64,000 nucleotides of DNA. Source: Lachnospiraceae bacterium. GTDB lineage: Bacteria; Bacillota; Clostridia; Lachnospirales; Lachnospiraceae. Where the stretch lies: positions 62,001-126,000 of the forward strand of contig JAGBMJ010000025.1 of the NCBI GenBank assembly GCA_017634975.1, written 5' to 3'. Made by a program: the position numbers and the translations under genes. The notes below the pieces were generated by a model. That model searched no databases and had not been told where the DNA came from. It saw only the letters and a program-made list of their open reading frames with translations. The first letter of the stretch is position 1. Each line of letters starts with the position of its first letter. Below, one piece after another: positions 1 through 9,342 of this stretch.

Positions 1-573
1 GGTGCAGTCCAGCTGATCCAGAGTATCATCCACCAGGAGCACATCCTTTTCGTCCAGGATGAAGCGCTGGGTGTGGTCGTTCATAATGCCGTAGTCCTGC
101 CATTTCTTGGTACCCAGGGTCTCGATCACGATATTGACTTTTTCATTGTAAGGCGCCTTGAGCATCTCGCGGATGTCCTGCGTGGCAAAGCCGTAATCCG
201 TTTCCAGATTGGAGCCGTTCATATAGACCATGACCGTGACGGTATCCTCGCCGTTTCCGCGCGGGGTGACCAGCGGCTGTCTTACCAGACGGTTCTGTAC
301 GGCGGCGATTCGGTCTCCCTGGTCCGCTCCGTCCGGATTTTCCTCGGTACCCTTCTGATTCTCCGTGATATTTGCTTCCGCCAGTCTGCCACGCTCGGTG
401 CTGTGCAGCCTGCCGCGGGAAGAATTCTGCAGCCTGCCGCGTTCAGAAGCCAGCGCCTGTGCCTGCAGGTCGCGGGTCACCAGGACCGAACCGATCACGG
501 TGTAGACCACCAGGATCGATAAGATCACGGAAAAGATGATGATGATGTGTTTTCGTTTCGTTTGATAATCCAT
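1..573 (-). CDS. Clostripain-family (C11) cysteine peptidase, N-terminal part
   Basis: Reading the minus strand from the ATG at 573, the frame stays open to the window edge (191 codons), so the C-terminus is missing. Residues about 9-29 form one membrane segment or uncleaved signal (IIIIFSVILSILVVYTVIG). A low-complexity linker with RGRL three times at an 8-residue period follows. The start of the peptidase domain is TVTVMVYMNGSNLETDYG, which matches the opening strand of C11/clostripain peptidases. The catalytic His and Cys would lie beyond the edge and cannot be checked. The likely product is a membrane-anchored extracytoplasmic peptidase. No clear ribosome site precedes the ATG, so the start is the weakest part of this call. 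Confidence 0.75.
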   Translation of the reverse strand, partial: MDYQTKRKHIIIIFSVILSILVVYTVIGSVLVTRDLQAQALASERGRLQNSSRGRLHSTERGRLAEANITENQKGTEENPDGADQGDRIAAVQNRLVRQPLVTPRGNGEDTVTVMVYMNGSNLETDYGFATQDIREMLKAPYNEKVNIVIETLGTKKWQDYGIMNDHTQRFILDEKDVLLVDDTLDQLDCT

Positions 574-619
574 AATACAGAGTATAGCATTATTGTAATG
601 TTTTGGCTAGTCCGGGCTC

Positions 620-652
620 AGTCACCTCATCCGTCAGCTTCCCCTTGAGGTG
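620..652. repeat. Remnant of dispersed repeat family B
   Basis: Read on the minus strand it gives CCTCAAGGGGAAG followed by CTGACGGATGAGGTG. These are the outer parts of the element seen in fuller form at 10757-10913 and 30443-30496, with the inner GTCAG arm deleted. Confidence 0.6.
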
Positions 653-696
653 GAAATTGAAAAATTGAAAAATCTTTGTGAACAACACCTAAAGAA

Positions 697-725
697 TTGA
701 ACAGCAGACGTTTCTATGTTATAAT
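697..725 (+). promoter_or_regulatory. Sigma-A-type promoter for the 769 operon
   Basis: TTGAAC at 697-702, 17-bp spacer, TATAAT at 720-725. Transcription would start near 732, about 37 bases before the chosen start codon. Confidence 0.7.
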
Positions 726-768
726 ATAGCGGATTGACTGTAAGTAATTTATGGAGGCGGATTTCGAA

Positions 769-2070
769 ATGTACCTGTTATATATCGATCCAGGAACCGG
801 AAGTATGCTGTTCGCGGCGCTGATCGGTATTTTTTCCACATTGCTGTTTTTCTTTCAGAAACTGTGGATCAAGTTTAAGTTTGTATTGAGCGGAGGGCGC
901 ATCAAGGATAAGACCTCGGACGAGAAGCTGCCTTATGTGATCTTCAGCGAAGGCAAGAGCTACTGGAACGTATTTAAGCCCGTATGCGAAGAGTTTGAAA
1001 AGCGCGGGATCGACTGCGAGTACTATACGGCAGATGAGAAGGATCCGGCACTGGAGCAGGGGTATGAGCACGTACACTGCACTTTCATCGGGGACGGCAA
1101 CAAAGCCTTTGCACGGCTGAACATGCTGAATGCGCGGGTGCTGCTGGCGACCACGCCGGGGCTGGAAGTATACCAGTGGAAGCGTTCCCGGAACGTGGGC
1201 AAATACGTGCACATCTTCCATTCGCTGGATGAGGGCACGGCTTATCGTATGTTCGGACTGGACTTTTATGATTCCGTACTGCTGGTCGGAGATTTTCAGG
1301 AACGTTACATCCGCAAGCTCGAGGAGCTCCGCGGTATCCCGCAGAAGGATCTGCAGGTGGTGGGCTGCACCTATATGGACGGTCTGCTGGCACGCAGGGA
1401 CAAAGAGGGCGAAGCAAAACCGGCAGAAAAGCAGAAAACCGTTTTGCTGGCACCGTCATGGGGCGAGATCTCCGTACTGAACCGTTATAAGGAGAAGCTG
1501 ATCGATGCCCTGCTGGCTACCGACTACAAAGTGGTGATCCGCCCGCATCCCCAGTCCTTTAAGGTGGAGATGGATATTCTGCAGCCGCTGATGGACAAGT
1601 ACGGGGATAAGGTAGAGTGGAACCGCGATGCGGATAACTTTGACATCCTGAACCGCTCGGATATCCTGATCAGTGAGTTTTCCAGCGTGGTGTTTGACTT
1701 TGCTTTTGTGTTTGACAAACCGGTGCTGTGTTTTGCCGGAGGACAGTCGGATATGGCGCCGTACGATGCGGCCTGGATCGATGAGGAACCCTGGAAGCAG
1801 CAGGTATTCCCCAAGCTCGGCAAGATGATCACGGAAGAAGATTTCGGCAGTTTCCAGTCCCTGATGGATGAGCTGGTAGAGAGCACCGAGTATCAGAAGA
1901 GCCGTGACGATCTGCGCGAAGCCAGCTGGCAGAACCGCAGGCATTCCGCGGAAGGGATCGTGGATTATCTGGTAGAGACGGCTGCGCGGATGCAGGAAGA
2001 AGAAGATAAGCAGGCGGCAGACGAAAAGGAAGATTCTAATAAAAAAGGAAATAAAGAGGAAACAAGGTAA
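769..2070 (+). CDS. CDP-glycerol glycerophosphotransferase-like protein, membrane anchored
   Basis: The 433-aa protein starts with a membrane segment (MYLLYIDPGTGSMLF and about 20 hydrophobic residues). A two-lobed glycosyltransferase-type domain follows. The C-terminal lobe has IRPHPQS and DILISEFSSVVFDFAF, which correspond to the HP and S/D-SS motifs of the TagB/TagF family that moves glycerol phosphate from CDP-glycerol onto wall polymers. I chose the ATG at 769 because GGAGG lies just upstream inside the alternative start at 751, and because the conserved YIDPGTGSM sequence then opens the protein. It lies 2 bases from the XpaC gene, so they are co-transcribed. A role in wall or surface polymer synthesis is inferred. 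The acceptor is unknown and the protein is shorter than classical TagF. Confidence 0.72.
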   Translation: MYLLYIDPGTGSMLFAALIGIFSTLLFFFQKLWIKFKFVLSGGRIKDKTSDEKLPYVIFSEGKSYWNVFKPVCEEFEKRGIDCEYYTADEKDPALEQGYEHVHCTFIGDGNKAFARLNMLNARVLLATTPGLEVYQWKRSRNVGKYVHIFHSLDEGTAYRMFGLDFYDSVLLVGDFQERYIRKLEELRGIPQKDLQVVGCTYMDGLLARRDKEGEAKPAEKQKTVLLAPSWGEISVLNRYKEKLIDALLATDYKVVIRPHPQSFKVEMDILQPLMDKYGDKVEWNRDADNFDILNRSDILISEFSSVVFDFAFVFDKPVLCFAGGQSDMAPYDAAWIDEEPWKQQVFPKLGKMITEEDFGSFQSLMDELVESTEYQKSRDDLREASWQNRRHSAEGIVDYLVETAARMQEEEDKQAADEKEDSNKKGNKEETR

Positions 2071-2072
2071 CG

Positions 2073-3428
2073 ATGGCAGTAGGTGATTATGATCGCGTAC
2101 AAATGAAAGAAGTGATCACGGACGGCGTATCCCGTGTGACGACAACGGTGCAGGACGCGCTCAAGAGCGGTGATTACAGCAATCTGAGCCGCAACGTGTC
2201 TGCGGAGATGGAGAATCTCTTCAGCAATATCGGCAGGACGGTGAACATATCGCCGAATCAGAGATATCAGAACGGGATGCCGGTACAGGATACGCCGGGA
2301 TACAGCAATCTGGCAAATGGTGCAAATTACAGAAATACCCAGACCTATCGAAGGGTGCGGGACATCAATCAAAGACGTTATCAGGCGGCACAGAACATAC
2401 CGAATGCGGTCCCGGTGCGTCAGAACGGCACATATCAGAACCCGGTATTATATAAGGACATGAAGAACGCCAAAGCAGGGACGCTGATCGGGACGATCAT
2501 AGGATATTTTATCGGCGCTCCGGCCGCGATGTTTTCACTGATCTGTTTCATCGCTTCTGTGGCGGACGGCGATATCGTGGGTGGGATCGTAGGTGCTCTG
2601 TTCCTCTTTGTATTTACTGCCGCGGGACCGCTGACCGGTGCGATCTTCGGGACGCTGCATCTGAAGAAGATATCGCTCTATGAGAAGTATTTAAACCTCC
2701 TGCGGGATAAGACCTATGCTCCTACCGAGACGCTCTCGGAAATGACCGGGAAGAGTAAGGATGAGACGATCAAAGAACTGCAGAAGATGATCAGTAAGGG
2801 ATGGTTCCGGCAGGGACATCTGGATGAGAACGGCGATACGCTGATCACCAGCGAAGAGACCTATCAGCAGTATCTGCACACGCTGCAGATCGCTGCGGAG
2901 CGTATGGCAGAGGAACAGGAGAAGGCCGAAGCGAAGATACGCGAATACGGCGGTCTGACCGAGGCGCAGCATGATATCATCGCACAGGGCGAACAGTATA
3001 TCGCGGAGATCCGTGCGTGCAACAAGGATATCCCGGATGTGGATGTGACGGCAAAGCTGGACCGTATGGTGCATTCCGTTGAGGTGATCGTGGAGCGTGC
3101 CAAGAAGCAGCCGGAACTGACGGAAGATATGACCCGTCTGATGAACTACTACCTGCCCACGATGGTGAAGCTGCTGCACAGCTATGCAGATCTGGATTCA
3201 CAGGGCAAGACGAGTGCCAATATCGAGAAGTCCAAGAGAGAGATCGAGGATACGATCGATGTGATGAACGAAGCGTTTGACCGGCTGTTTGACAGTCTGT
3301 TTGAAGATACGAGCCTGGATATTTCCACGGATGTGGAAGTGATGCGAACCCTGCTTTCGCAGGAGGGACTCACCGGGCACTCGTTCGGATCCAACCAGAC
3401 CCTGCCGGGAACAAACGATCAAAACTAA
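2073..3428 (+). CDS. XpaC-family protein (5-bromo-4-chloroindolyl phosphate hydrolysis)
   Basis: This 451-aa protein begins with a hydrophilic segment of about 125 residues. Two or three membrane segments follow (about 130-200), then a long helical C-terminal domain with YLPTMVKLLHSYADLD and DTIDVMNEAFDRLFDSLFED, typical of XpaC. The N-terminal extension before the membrane segments is longer than in Bacillus XpaC. Despite the family name, the biochemical role is not established. XpaC genes commonly sit next to telA, as here: telA follows after a 32-base gap with its own strong GAGGAGG site. The pair probably acts at the membrane in envelope stress or toxic-anion tolerance, which is inference from family context. 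Confidence 0.8.
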   Translation: MAVGDYDRVQMKEVITDGVSRVTTTVQDALKSGDYSNLSRNVSAEMENLFSNIGRTVNISPNQRYQNGMPVQDTPGYSNLANGANYRNTQTYRRVRDINQRRYQAAQNIPNAVPVRQNGTYQNPVLYKDMKNAKAGTLIGTIIGYFIGAPAAMFSLICFIASVADGDIVGGIVGALFLFVFTAAGPLTGAIFGTLHLKKISLYEKYLNLLRDKTYAPTETLSEMTGKSKDETIKELQKMISKGWFRQGHLDENGDTLITSEETYQQYLHTLQIAAERMAEEQEKAEAKIREYGGLTEAQHDIIAQGEQYIAEIRACNKDIPDVDVTAKLDRMVHSVEVIVERAKKQPELTEDMTRLMNYYLPTMVKLLHSYADLDSQGKTSANIEKSKREIEDTIDVMNEAFDRLFDSLFEDTSLDISTDVEVMRTLLSQEGLTGHSFGSNQTLPGTNDQN

Positions 3429-3460
3429 GAAACTATTAAATTTATGAGGAGGTCTATATC

Positions 3461-4645
3461 ATGGCAGACACAGGGGTAACAGAAGCATTACAGGGTGAAT
3501 CTACGACACCGTCCTTGACGCTGAATCCGTTTGGCACGGCAGAAGCACCCAAGCCGGAGGAGATACAGCTGACGACCGGCAAGCAGGAAGTGGCGGATGC
3601 GAAGGAAGTGATGGAGCAGCAGCTGACACCGGAAGAGATGAAGATGGTGGATGATTTTGCGGCACAGATCGATATCACCGACAGCGGCACGATCATGACC
3701 TATGGTGCAGCGACCCAGCAGAAGATGGCGGACTTTTCCAACCGTGCGCTGGATAATGTACGTACCAAGGATATGGGTGAGGTCGGCGAACTGCTGACCG
3801 GCGTGGTAGCCGAGCTGAAGGGCTTTAACGGCGAAGAGGAAAAGGGTATCAAGGGCTTCTTCAAGAAACAGGCCAACAAAGTGGAAATGATGAAGGCTAA
3901 GTATGACCGCACGGAAGTGAACATCAACAAGATCGTCGGCGCACTGCAGGATCATGAGACCCGCCTGATGAAGGATGCGGCTACGCTGGATAAGATGTAT
4001 GATATGAACCTGACCTACTATAAGGAACTGTCCATGTACATCATCGCCGGCAAGAAGAAACTGGAAGAGGCAGAGAACAAGATCCTGCCGGAACTGCGTG
4101 CCAAGGCACAGCAGACCGGTCTGGCAGAGGATGCACAGGCAGCCAAAGATTATCAGGATATGTGTGACCGCTTCTCCAAGAAGCTGACCGACCTGGAACT
4201 GACCCGTACCATTGCGATGCAGACCGCACCGCAGATCCGTATGATCCAGTCCAATGACATTATGATGGTGGACAAGATCCGTTCCACCGTAGTAAATACG
4301 ATCCCTCTGTGGAAGAGCCAGATGGTCATCGCACTGGGGATCCACAATGCGACTGAGGCAGCCAAGGCACAGCGCGCGGTAACGGATGTGACCAACCAGA
4401 TGCTGCTGAAGAATGCAGAGGCTCTGAAGATCGCAACGATCGAGACCGAGAAGGAATCCCAGCGCGGTATCGTGGATCTGGAGACGCTGAACAAGACCAA
4501 CCAGAACCTGATCTCTACCTTTGATGAGGTAATGAAGATCCAGGCAGAGGGGCGTGAGAAGCGTAAGCAGGCCGAGCAGGAAATGGCTCGTATGGAGACC
4601 GAACTGAAGAACAAACTGATGGAAGTACGCGACAGGAAGTATTGA
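3461..4645 (+). CDS. telA: TelA-family toxic anion resistance protein
   Basis: The 394-aa protein matches TelA along its length. It has the conserved start VDDFAAQIDITDSGTIMTYG, the central SNRALDNVRTKDMGEVGELL, and the helical core ending in MIQSNDIMMVDKIRSTVVNTIPLWKSQM. It is cytosolic, highly helical and has no membrane segment. GAGGAGG is placed well before the ATG. The family is linked to tellurite and bacteriocin or antibiotic tolerance, but its molecular activity is unknown. It is the third gene of the operon with the CDP-glycerol-transferase-like protein and XpaC, which supports a cell-envelope connection. Confidence 0.88.
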   Translation: MADTGVTEALQGESTTPSLTLNPFGTAEAPKPEEIQLTTGKQEVADAKEVMEQQLTPEEMKMVDDFAAQIDITDSGTIMTYGAATQQKMADFSNRALDNVRTKDMGEVGELLTGVVAELKGFNGEEEKGIKGFFKKQANKVEMMKAKYDRTEVNINKIVGALQDHETRLMKDAATLDKMYDMNLTYYKELSMYIIAGKKKLEEAENKILPELRAKAQQTGLAEDAQAAKDYQDMCDRFSKKLTDLELTRTIAMQTAPQIRMIQSNDIMMVDKIRSTVVNTIPLWKSQMVIALGIHNATEAAKAQRAVTDVTNQMLLKNAEALKIATIETEKESQRGIVDLETLNKTNQNLISTFDEVMKIQAEGREKRKQAEQEMARMETELKNKLMEVRDRKY

Positions 4646-4685
4646 TCCAGAAGGACACCTACGCAAAGAAAGAACCGGATCGTTT

Positions 4686-6620
4686 ATGACCGATATCGTA
4701 TTTTTGTTTTGTACGCTGGTATTGTCGGTTTCCTGTGTCGTGTATTTCCTGAGCAGGAAACAGCTGCTGAGAACGCAGAGTAAGGTGTTTTTGTGGATCC
4801 TGCTCTTTGTATCGTTTTCGGCAGCCGTCGACATTGTCAGTAATTATATTGAGAATAACTATATCGCTGCAGGATCGCTCTTTACGACACAGTATTGCAC
4901 ACAGGTCCTGTATCTGATGGCACACCAGACTCTGGCGCCCCTTTACTGCCTCTACATCATGATGGTCAATGGTGTGGGGGTCAAAAGGGGCAAGGGGTTT
5001 TTTATCTTATTGCTTCTTCCGATGTTCATCGCCATCTTTATGGTCATGAGCAATCCCTTTACGGGCTGGGTCTTTTACTATGACGATTACCGCAAGTTTC
5101 AGCGTGCTCCCGGAGAGCTCGTGATCTATGTGATCAGCGGTGTTTATCTCCTCGTCAGTATCTTCTATATGATCCGCTACCGGAAAGCCGTTTCCGGGGC
5201 AACCAACCTTGCTTTGTGGTATTTCTTCAGCTTTACACTGGTCGGTGTAGCGGTACAGGCGCTGCATCCGGAACTGAAGGTGGAGCTGTTTGCCGAGACG
5301 ATCTCGATGCTGGGCGTGATGCTGACGGTGGAAAATGATGACGAATTCATCGACAGTACTTCGAAAGTATACAACCGGCAGGCGTTTCAGAGCGATAACG
5401 TGCGCATGATCCACACCGGTCACAAATATGCCGTGGTGTGTCTGAATATGACCAACATGCGCTTTTATACCCGTATGCTGGATTACAACGATATGACGGA
5501 AGTGATCCGTATGATGGCACAGTGGCTGCGGGACCTGAGCAGGGATGCGACGGTATACCGTATCACGCCGAACAATCTGGCGCTGATCATCTTTTACCAC
5601 GATGTGGAGCAGGTGGATGCCATCGTGGAACGCATCGAGGAGCGTTTTGCGGACGGATGGGTGTATAAAAATGTCTCCCTGGATCTGAATACGCTGATCC
5701 GTGTGGCGATGGTACCGGAGGAACTCTCCGAGCCGGATCTGCTGCTGGAGCTGGCGGAAGAAAATGCCGAGGTGGAACACCGGGGCGTACAGATCCAGCG
5801 CGGAAGCGAGCTGTATTTTATCACGCGGCGTGCACAGGTGGAAGAGGCTCTGAAGCGGGCATTGTCTGAGGGGCGTTTTGAAGTCTATTACCAGCCCATC
5901 TGGGATGCGAAGAAAGACCGTATCATATCGGCAGAGGCACTGCTGCGATTGCACGATCCGGTTCTGGGACGATTGTCGCCGGATGAGCTGATCCCGATCG
6001 CCGAGCGAAACGGCATGATATCCGAGATCGGCATGGTCGTATTTGAAGAGGTGTGTGCGTTCCTGGCAGACAAGCGTGTCAAGCGCCTGCATCTGGATTA
6101 TATCGAGGTGAACTTAAGCATCTACCAGCTGATCATGGGCAATACGCTGGAACGTTTCCGCGAGATCATGAAACAGTATGAGATCGAGCCGGAGCAGATC
6201 AATCTGGAGATCACCGAGACGGCTTCTGCCAGCGCATCTTCCTCCCCGGTCAGCGTGATCAACGAGATGAAGGATGCGGGCTTTACCTTTTCACTGGATG
6301 ACTACGGGACGGGGTATTCTAACCTGACCTACATCATCAGCATGGACTTTTTGAACATCAAGTCGGACAAAGGACTGCTCTGGGATGCGGATAAGAACCG
6401 CAACTCCCGGATGCTTCTGGGGGATACGATCCGTATGCTGCGCCGTTTGGGTGTAAATGTGATCCAGGAAGGCGTGGAGACGAAGTACCAGCTGGATTTT
6501 GTGCTGGAAGCCGGCGCCAATCTGATTCAGGGCTTCTACTTCTCGCAGCCGCTGCGCCCGGATGCTTTTATCGATTATGTGGAGCGGTTTAAGGGGGAGA
6601 AAACGGACAAAACAAAATAG
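4686..6620 (+). CDS. Membrane EAL-domain cyclic-di-GMP phosphodiesterase with degenerate GGDEF
   Basis: Residues 1-215 contain about seven membrane segments. Residues about 220-385 align with a GGDEF domain that has no GGDEF signature, so it is probably a sensory or structural remnant. Residues about 395-640 are an EAL domain. Its catalytic set looks complete: EAL at about 417-419 (AEALLRL), VNLS, ITE, LDDYGTGYSN, IKSDKG, QEGVET at about 594-599 and QGFYFSQP. Hydrolysis of cyclic di-GMP to pGpG is therefore likely. It follows telA by 40 bases and could be read through, but the ribosome site before the ATG is weak. A hairpin at 6614-6642 ends the unit. The membrane region probably senses a small ligand, which is inference. 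Confidence 0.85.
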   Translation: MTDIVFLFCTLVLSVSCVVYFLSRKQLLRTQSKVFLWILLFVSFSAAVDIVSNYIENNYIAAGSLFTTQYCTQVLYLMAHQTLAPLYCLYIMMVNGVGVKRGKGFFILLLLPMFIAIFMVMSNPFTGWVFYYDDYRKFQRAPGELVIYVISGVYLLVSIFYMIRYRKAVSGATNLALWYFFSFTLVGVAVQALHPELKVELFAETISMLGVMLTVENDDEFIDSTSKVYNRQAFQSDNVRMIHTGHKYAVVCLNMTNMRFYTRMLDYNDMTEVIRMMAQWLRDLSRDATVYRITPNNLALIIFYHDVEQVDAIVERIEERFADGWVYKNVSLDLNTLIRVAMVPEELSEPDLLLELAEENAEVEHRGVQIQRGSELYFITRRAQVEEALKRALSEGRFEVYYQPIWDAKKDRIISAEALLRLHDPVLGRLSPDELIPIAERNGMISEIGMVVFEEVCAFLADKRVKRLHLDYIEVNLSIYQLIMGNTLERFREIMKQYEIEPEQINLEITETASASASSSPVSVINEMKDAGFTFSLDDYGTGYSNLTYIISMDFLNIKSDKGLLWDADKNRNSRMLLGDTIRMLRRLGVNVIQEGVETKYQLDFVLEAGANLIQGFYFSQPLRPDAFIDYVERFKGEKTDKTK

Positions 6621-6642
6621 CGCCCTTTTGTGACGCTATTTT
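6614..6642. terminator. Bidirectional terminator between EAL gene and tRNA-Ala
   Basis: AAAATAGCG at 6614-6622 pairs with CGCTATTTT at 6634-6642, with A- and T-rich outer ends on both strands. It overlaps the last codons of the EAL gene and sits just past the tRNA 3' end. Confidence 0.7.
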
Positions 6643-6644
6643 CG

Positions 6645-6717
6645 TGGAGCCGAAGGGGATCGAACCCTCGACCTCAGCGTTGCGAACGCTGCGCTCTCCC
6701 AACTGAGCTACGACCCC
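6645..6717 (-). tRNA. tRNA-Ala (anticodon CGC)
   Basis: The minus strand folds as a 73-nt cloverleaf. The acceptor stem GGGGTCG pairs with CGGCTCC, the discriminator is A, the D arm contains GCTCAGTTGGGAGAGC, and the T arm is GAGGG-TTCGATC-CCCTT. The anticodon stem CAGCG/CGCTG encloses loop TTCGCAA, so the anticodon is CGC, reading GCG alanine. CCA is not encoded. Confidence 0.95.
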
Positions 6718-6894
6718 GCAGTAAGGTAGATTTGCCTAGCGGCAAATCCTTGAAGCGCCTCAAAGCCGGCGCGGGCTCCCCCGAGCGAAGCCCGGGGGCA
6801 ATTAAGCAAGCTAATGATAGCACTCTGGTGAAAAAAACGCAAGAGTCATTTCAAAGATGTGATCTTGTCTTTGGGATGATTTTGGGATAAAAGG

Positions 6895-8367
6895 ATGAAG
6901 ACTGACAAGAAAGAAGAAAAAACGGAAGAGATCCGGGCCGCCGGAGCGGCGGATCAGGCCAGCGATTACGAGTTTATACGGGAACAGATCAAGGAACGTC
7001 CGGTCAACCGGAAGAAGATCTTCCGCCGTATGTTGTTTACTGCAGGTATGGCGGTTCTGTTTGCCACCATCGCCTGCCTGACCTTTCTGCTGCTGGAACC
7101 GGTATTCAGCAAACTGCTGAGTTCGGATGGAGAATCGGAGCTCAAGGTGGTTTCATTGCCGGAACAGACGGTGGATGACGATCCGGTGCAGGCGGAGGTG
7201 ATCCCGGAGGCGGATGACGATCCTGTGCAGCTGGTGATCGAGACACCGATCGAGAATATGAGCTTAAATGACGAGGATATCGTAAGCGGTAATGCAGCAG
7301 CGGCTACGGCCAGTGAAAACCGGGCAGAGCCGACAGCGGCGCCGGAACCGACGATCGTCGCCGGGGATACGATCATCTACGAGACCGTACCACTGGAGAT
7401 CGAGGATTACCGGCAGCTGTACCGTAAGATGTATGCGCTGTCGGAAGAGGTGCAGAAGAGTCTGGTGACGGTGACCGGAGTGCATTCGGATATGGACTGG
7501 ATGAACGATCCGTATCTGTCCACACAGAAGACCACCGGTGTGATCATAGCGGATAACGGCTATGAACTGCTGATCCTGGCGGACTCGACCAAGCTGGAAG
7601 CGGCGGAGACACTGCGCGTGACCTTTGCAAACGGGGATACCGGTACACTGAATATAAAGGCGGTGGACAGCGATACGAAGCTTGGGGTGTATGCGATCCG
7701 TCTGATGGAGATCAGTGCGGACACCCGAAAGGCACTGAGTGTTGCAGTCCTGGGTGCATCCTATACCAGCAATGTGCTGGGCAATGCCGTGATGGCGGTC
7801 GGCAGTCCGCTGGGAAACGCGTCCATCTGCTATGGTGCGGTCACCTCGGCCCAGACGATGGTGGGCGTGCGGGATGCGGCATATCAGCTGCTTACCACGG
7901 ATATGCAGGGAGATAAGAATGCCAGCGGTGTGATCGTGAATCTGCGCGGACAGGTGGTCGGCATCCTCTGCCATGGGCACGAGGCAGAGGGGCTGGAAAA
8001 TCTGCTCTGCGGATATGGTATCAGCGGGATCCGGCGGTTGATCGAAGATCTTTCCAACCAGGTGGTACGGCCGTATATGGGGCTGCATCTGAGTGATGTG
8101 GCGCCGGACGTGGTGAAGGAACTGGGACTGCCGGACGGTGTATTTGTGGAACAGGTAGAGATGGATTCGCCGGCAATGGCAGGCGGTCTGGCCAAAGGCG
8201 ATCTGATCCAGAAGGTCGGGGATATCACGGTGAAGACGGTATCGGAGTATATGGCGGCGCTGGCAGTGCAGGAGGCCGATACGGAAGTAGAGATCACCTA
8301 TGCGCGCCTGAGCGGACAGGAATACCGGACGATGAGTGTGAGCGTACAGCTGGGCACGAGAGAATAA
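6895..8367 (+). CDS. HtrA/DegP-like trypsin-fold protein with PDZ domain, probably inactive
   Basis: The 490-aa protein has a cytosolic N-terminus, one membrane segment (about 46-70) and an acidic Ser/Thr/Pro-poor linker. A trypsin-like double barrel follows (about 185-375), then a C-terminal PDZ domain (about 385-485, with GLPDGVFVEQVEMDSPAMAGGLAKGD). The layout is that of membrane-anchored HtrA of Gram-positives. The catalytic residues are lost: the GNSGGPL segment reads KNASGVI (342-348), giving Ala at the Ser position. The conserved TDLAV Asp is replaced in TKLGVY, and no His stands in the expected strand. It is therefore predicted to bind proteins rather than cleave them. It is monocistronic or leads the yhaM-methyltransferase unit. 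Confidence 0.8.
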   Translation: MKTDKKEEKTEEIRAAGAADQASDYEFIREQIKERPVNRKKIFRRMLFTAGMAVLFATIACLTFLLLEPVFSKLLSSDGESELKVVSLPEQTVDDDPVQAEVIPEADDDPVQLVIETPIENMSLNDEDIVSGNAAAATASENRAEPTAAPEPTIVAGDTIIYETVPLEIEDYRQLYRKMYALSEEVQKSLVTVTGVHSDMDWMNDPYLSTQKTTGVIIADNGYELLILADSTKLEAAETLRVTFANGDTGTLNIKAVDSDTKLGVYAIRLMEISADTRKALSVAVLGASYTSNVLGNAVMAVGSPLGNASICYGAVTSAQTMVGVRDAAYQLLTTDMQGDKNASGVIVNLRGQVVGILCHGHEAEGLENLLCGYGISGIRRLIEDLSNQVVRPYMGLHLSDVAPDVVKELGLPDGVFVEQVEMDSPAMAGGLAKGDLIQKVGDITVKTVSEYMAALAVQEADTEVEITYARLSGQEYRTMSVSVQLGTRE

Positions 8368-8400
8368 GAGAATCAAAACAGAAAGAGGTTAATTGAAAAA

Positions 8401-9333
8401 ATGAGGTACATCAAAGATTTAGCAGAAGGCAATAAGATCCAGGGGATCTATTACTGCAAGTCAAAGGTATTGACGGAGACGAAGGCGGGAAAGCCCTATG
8501 AAAACGTGATCCTGCAGGACAAGACAGGGATCCTCGACAGCAAGGTGTGGGAGCCGTACAGCCCGGCTATCGGTGAATACGAGGCGGGGGACTATATTGA
8601 AGTGACGGGCGACGTGATCACCTATAACAATGCACTGCAGGCGAAACTGTACCGGGTGCGTAAGTGCCAGGAGATCGAGTATGATCCGGCGGATTATATG
8701 CCGGTTTCGAAAAAGGATATCTGGGAGATGTATGAGGAACTGTTGGCACTGGCGGATTCCGTACAGGACAAAAACTTAAAGGCCCTGCTGGACAGTTTTT
8801 TCCGGGATGACAAGTTTGCCGGGGATTTCCGTAAGGCATCTGCGGCAAAGACGATCCATCACGGATTCATCGGCGGGCTGCTGGAGCATTCCCTGAGTGT
8901 GGCGAAGCTGTGCAGCTCGATGTGTGAGAACTATCCGATCTTAAACCGTGACCTGCTGATCACGGCGGCGCTGCTCCACGATGTGGGCAAGCTCCGCGAG
9001 ATCGCACCCTTCCCGGAGAACGACTACACCGATGAGGGGCAGCTGCTGGGACATATCTATATGGGAGCACTGATGGTATCGGAAAAAGCGGCCGGGATCA
9101 ACGGTTTCCCGGACGAACTCTCCCGCGAACTGCAGCACTGCATCCTGGCGCATCATGGGGAATTGGAATACGGCTCGCCGAAGAAACCGGCATTGATCGA
9201 GGCGCTGGTGCTGAGCTTTGCCGACAATCTGGATGCCAAGGTGGAGACCTTTATCGAACAGTTGGAGAATAATGACCGGAAGGGATGGCTCGGCTATTGC
9301 AAATTGCTGGATTCCAACATCCGCAGAACGTGA
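8401..9333 (+). CDS. yhaM: YhaM-type 3'-5' exoribonuclease
   Basis: The 310-aa protein has the family layout. An OB-fold nucleic-acid-binding domain (about 1-90) is followed by an HD hydrolase domain with HHGFIGGLLEHSLSV, the metal-binding LLHDVGKL and ILAHHGELEYGSP. Its length is close to that of the Bacillus enzyme (about 314 aa). The product is a cytosolic exonuclease for RNA, and also single-stranded DNA in the family. The ribosome site GAGG is about 15 bases upstream. The next gene starts 9 bases after the stop, suggesting an RNA-processing operon with the methyltransferase. Confidence 0.9.
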   Translation: MRYIKDLAEGNKIQGIYYCKSKVLTETKAGKPYENVILQDKTGILDSKVWEPYSPAIGEYEAGDYIEVTGDVITYNNALQAKLYRVRKCQEIEYDPADYMPVSKKDIWEMYEELLALADSVQDKNLKALLDSFFRDDKFAGDFRKASAAKTIHHGFIGGLLEHSLSVAKLCSSMCENYPILNRDLLITAALLHDVGKLREIAPFPENDYTDEGQLLGHIYMGALMVSEKAAGINGFPDELSRELQHCILAHHGELEYGSPKKPALIEALVLSFADNLDAKVETFIEQLENNDRKGWLGYCKLLDSNIRRT

Positions 9334-9342
9334 GAAAGATTT

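Noticed and set aside
73-522. 149-aa plus-strand open frame
   Set aside because: It is the shadow of the clostripain-like gene on the minus strand, which has recognisable motifs.
3488-4834. 448-aa minus-strand open frame
   Set aside because: Antisense shadow of telA with no family motif and no ribosome site.
6630-6890. 86-aa open frame across the tRNA
   Set aside because: It overlaps tRNA-Ala and a terminator and has no coding features.
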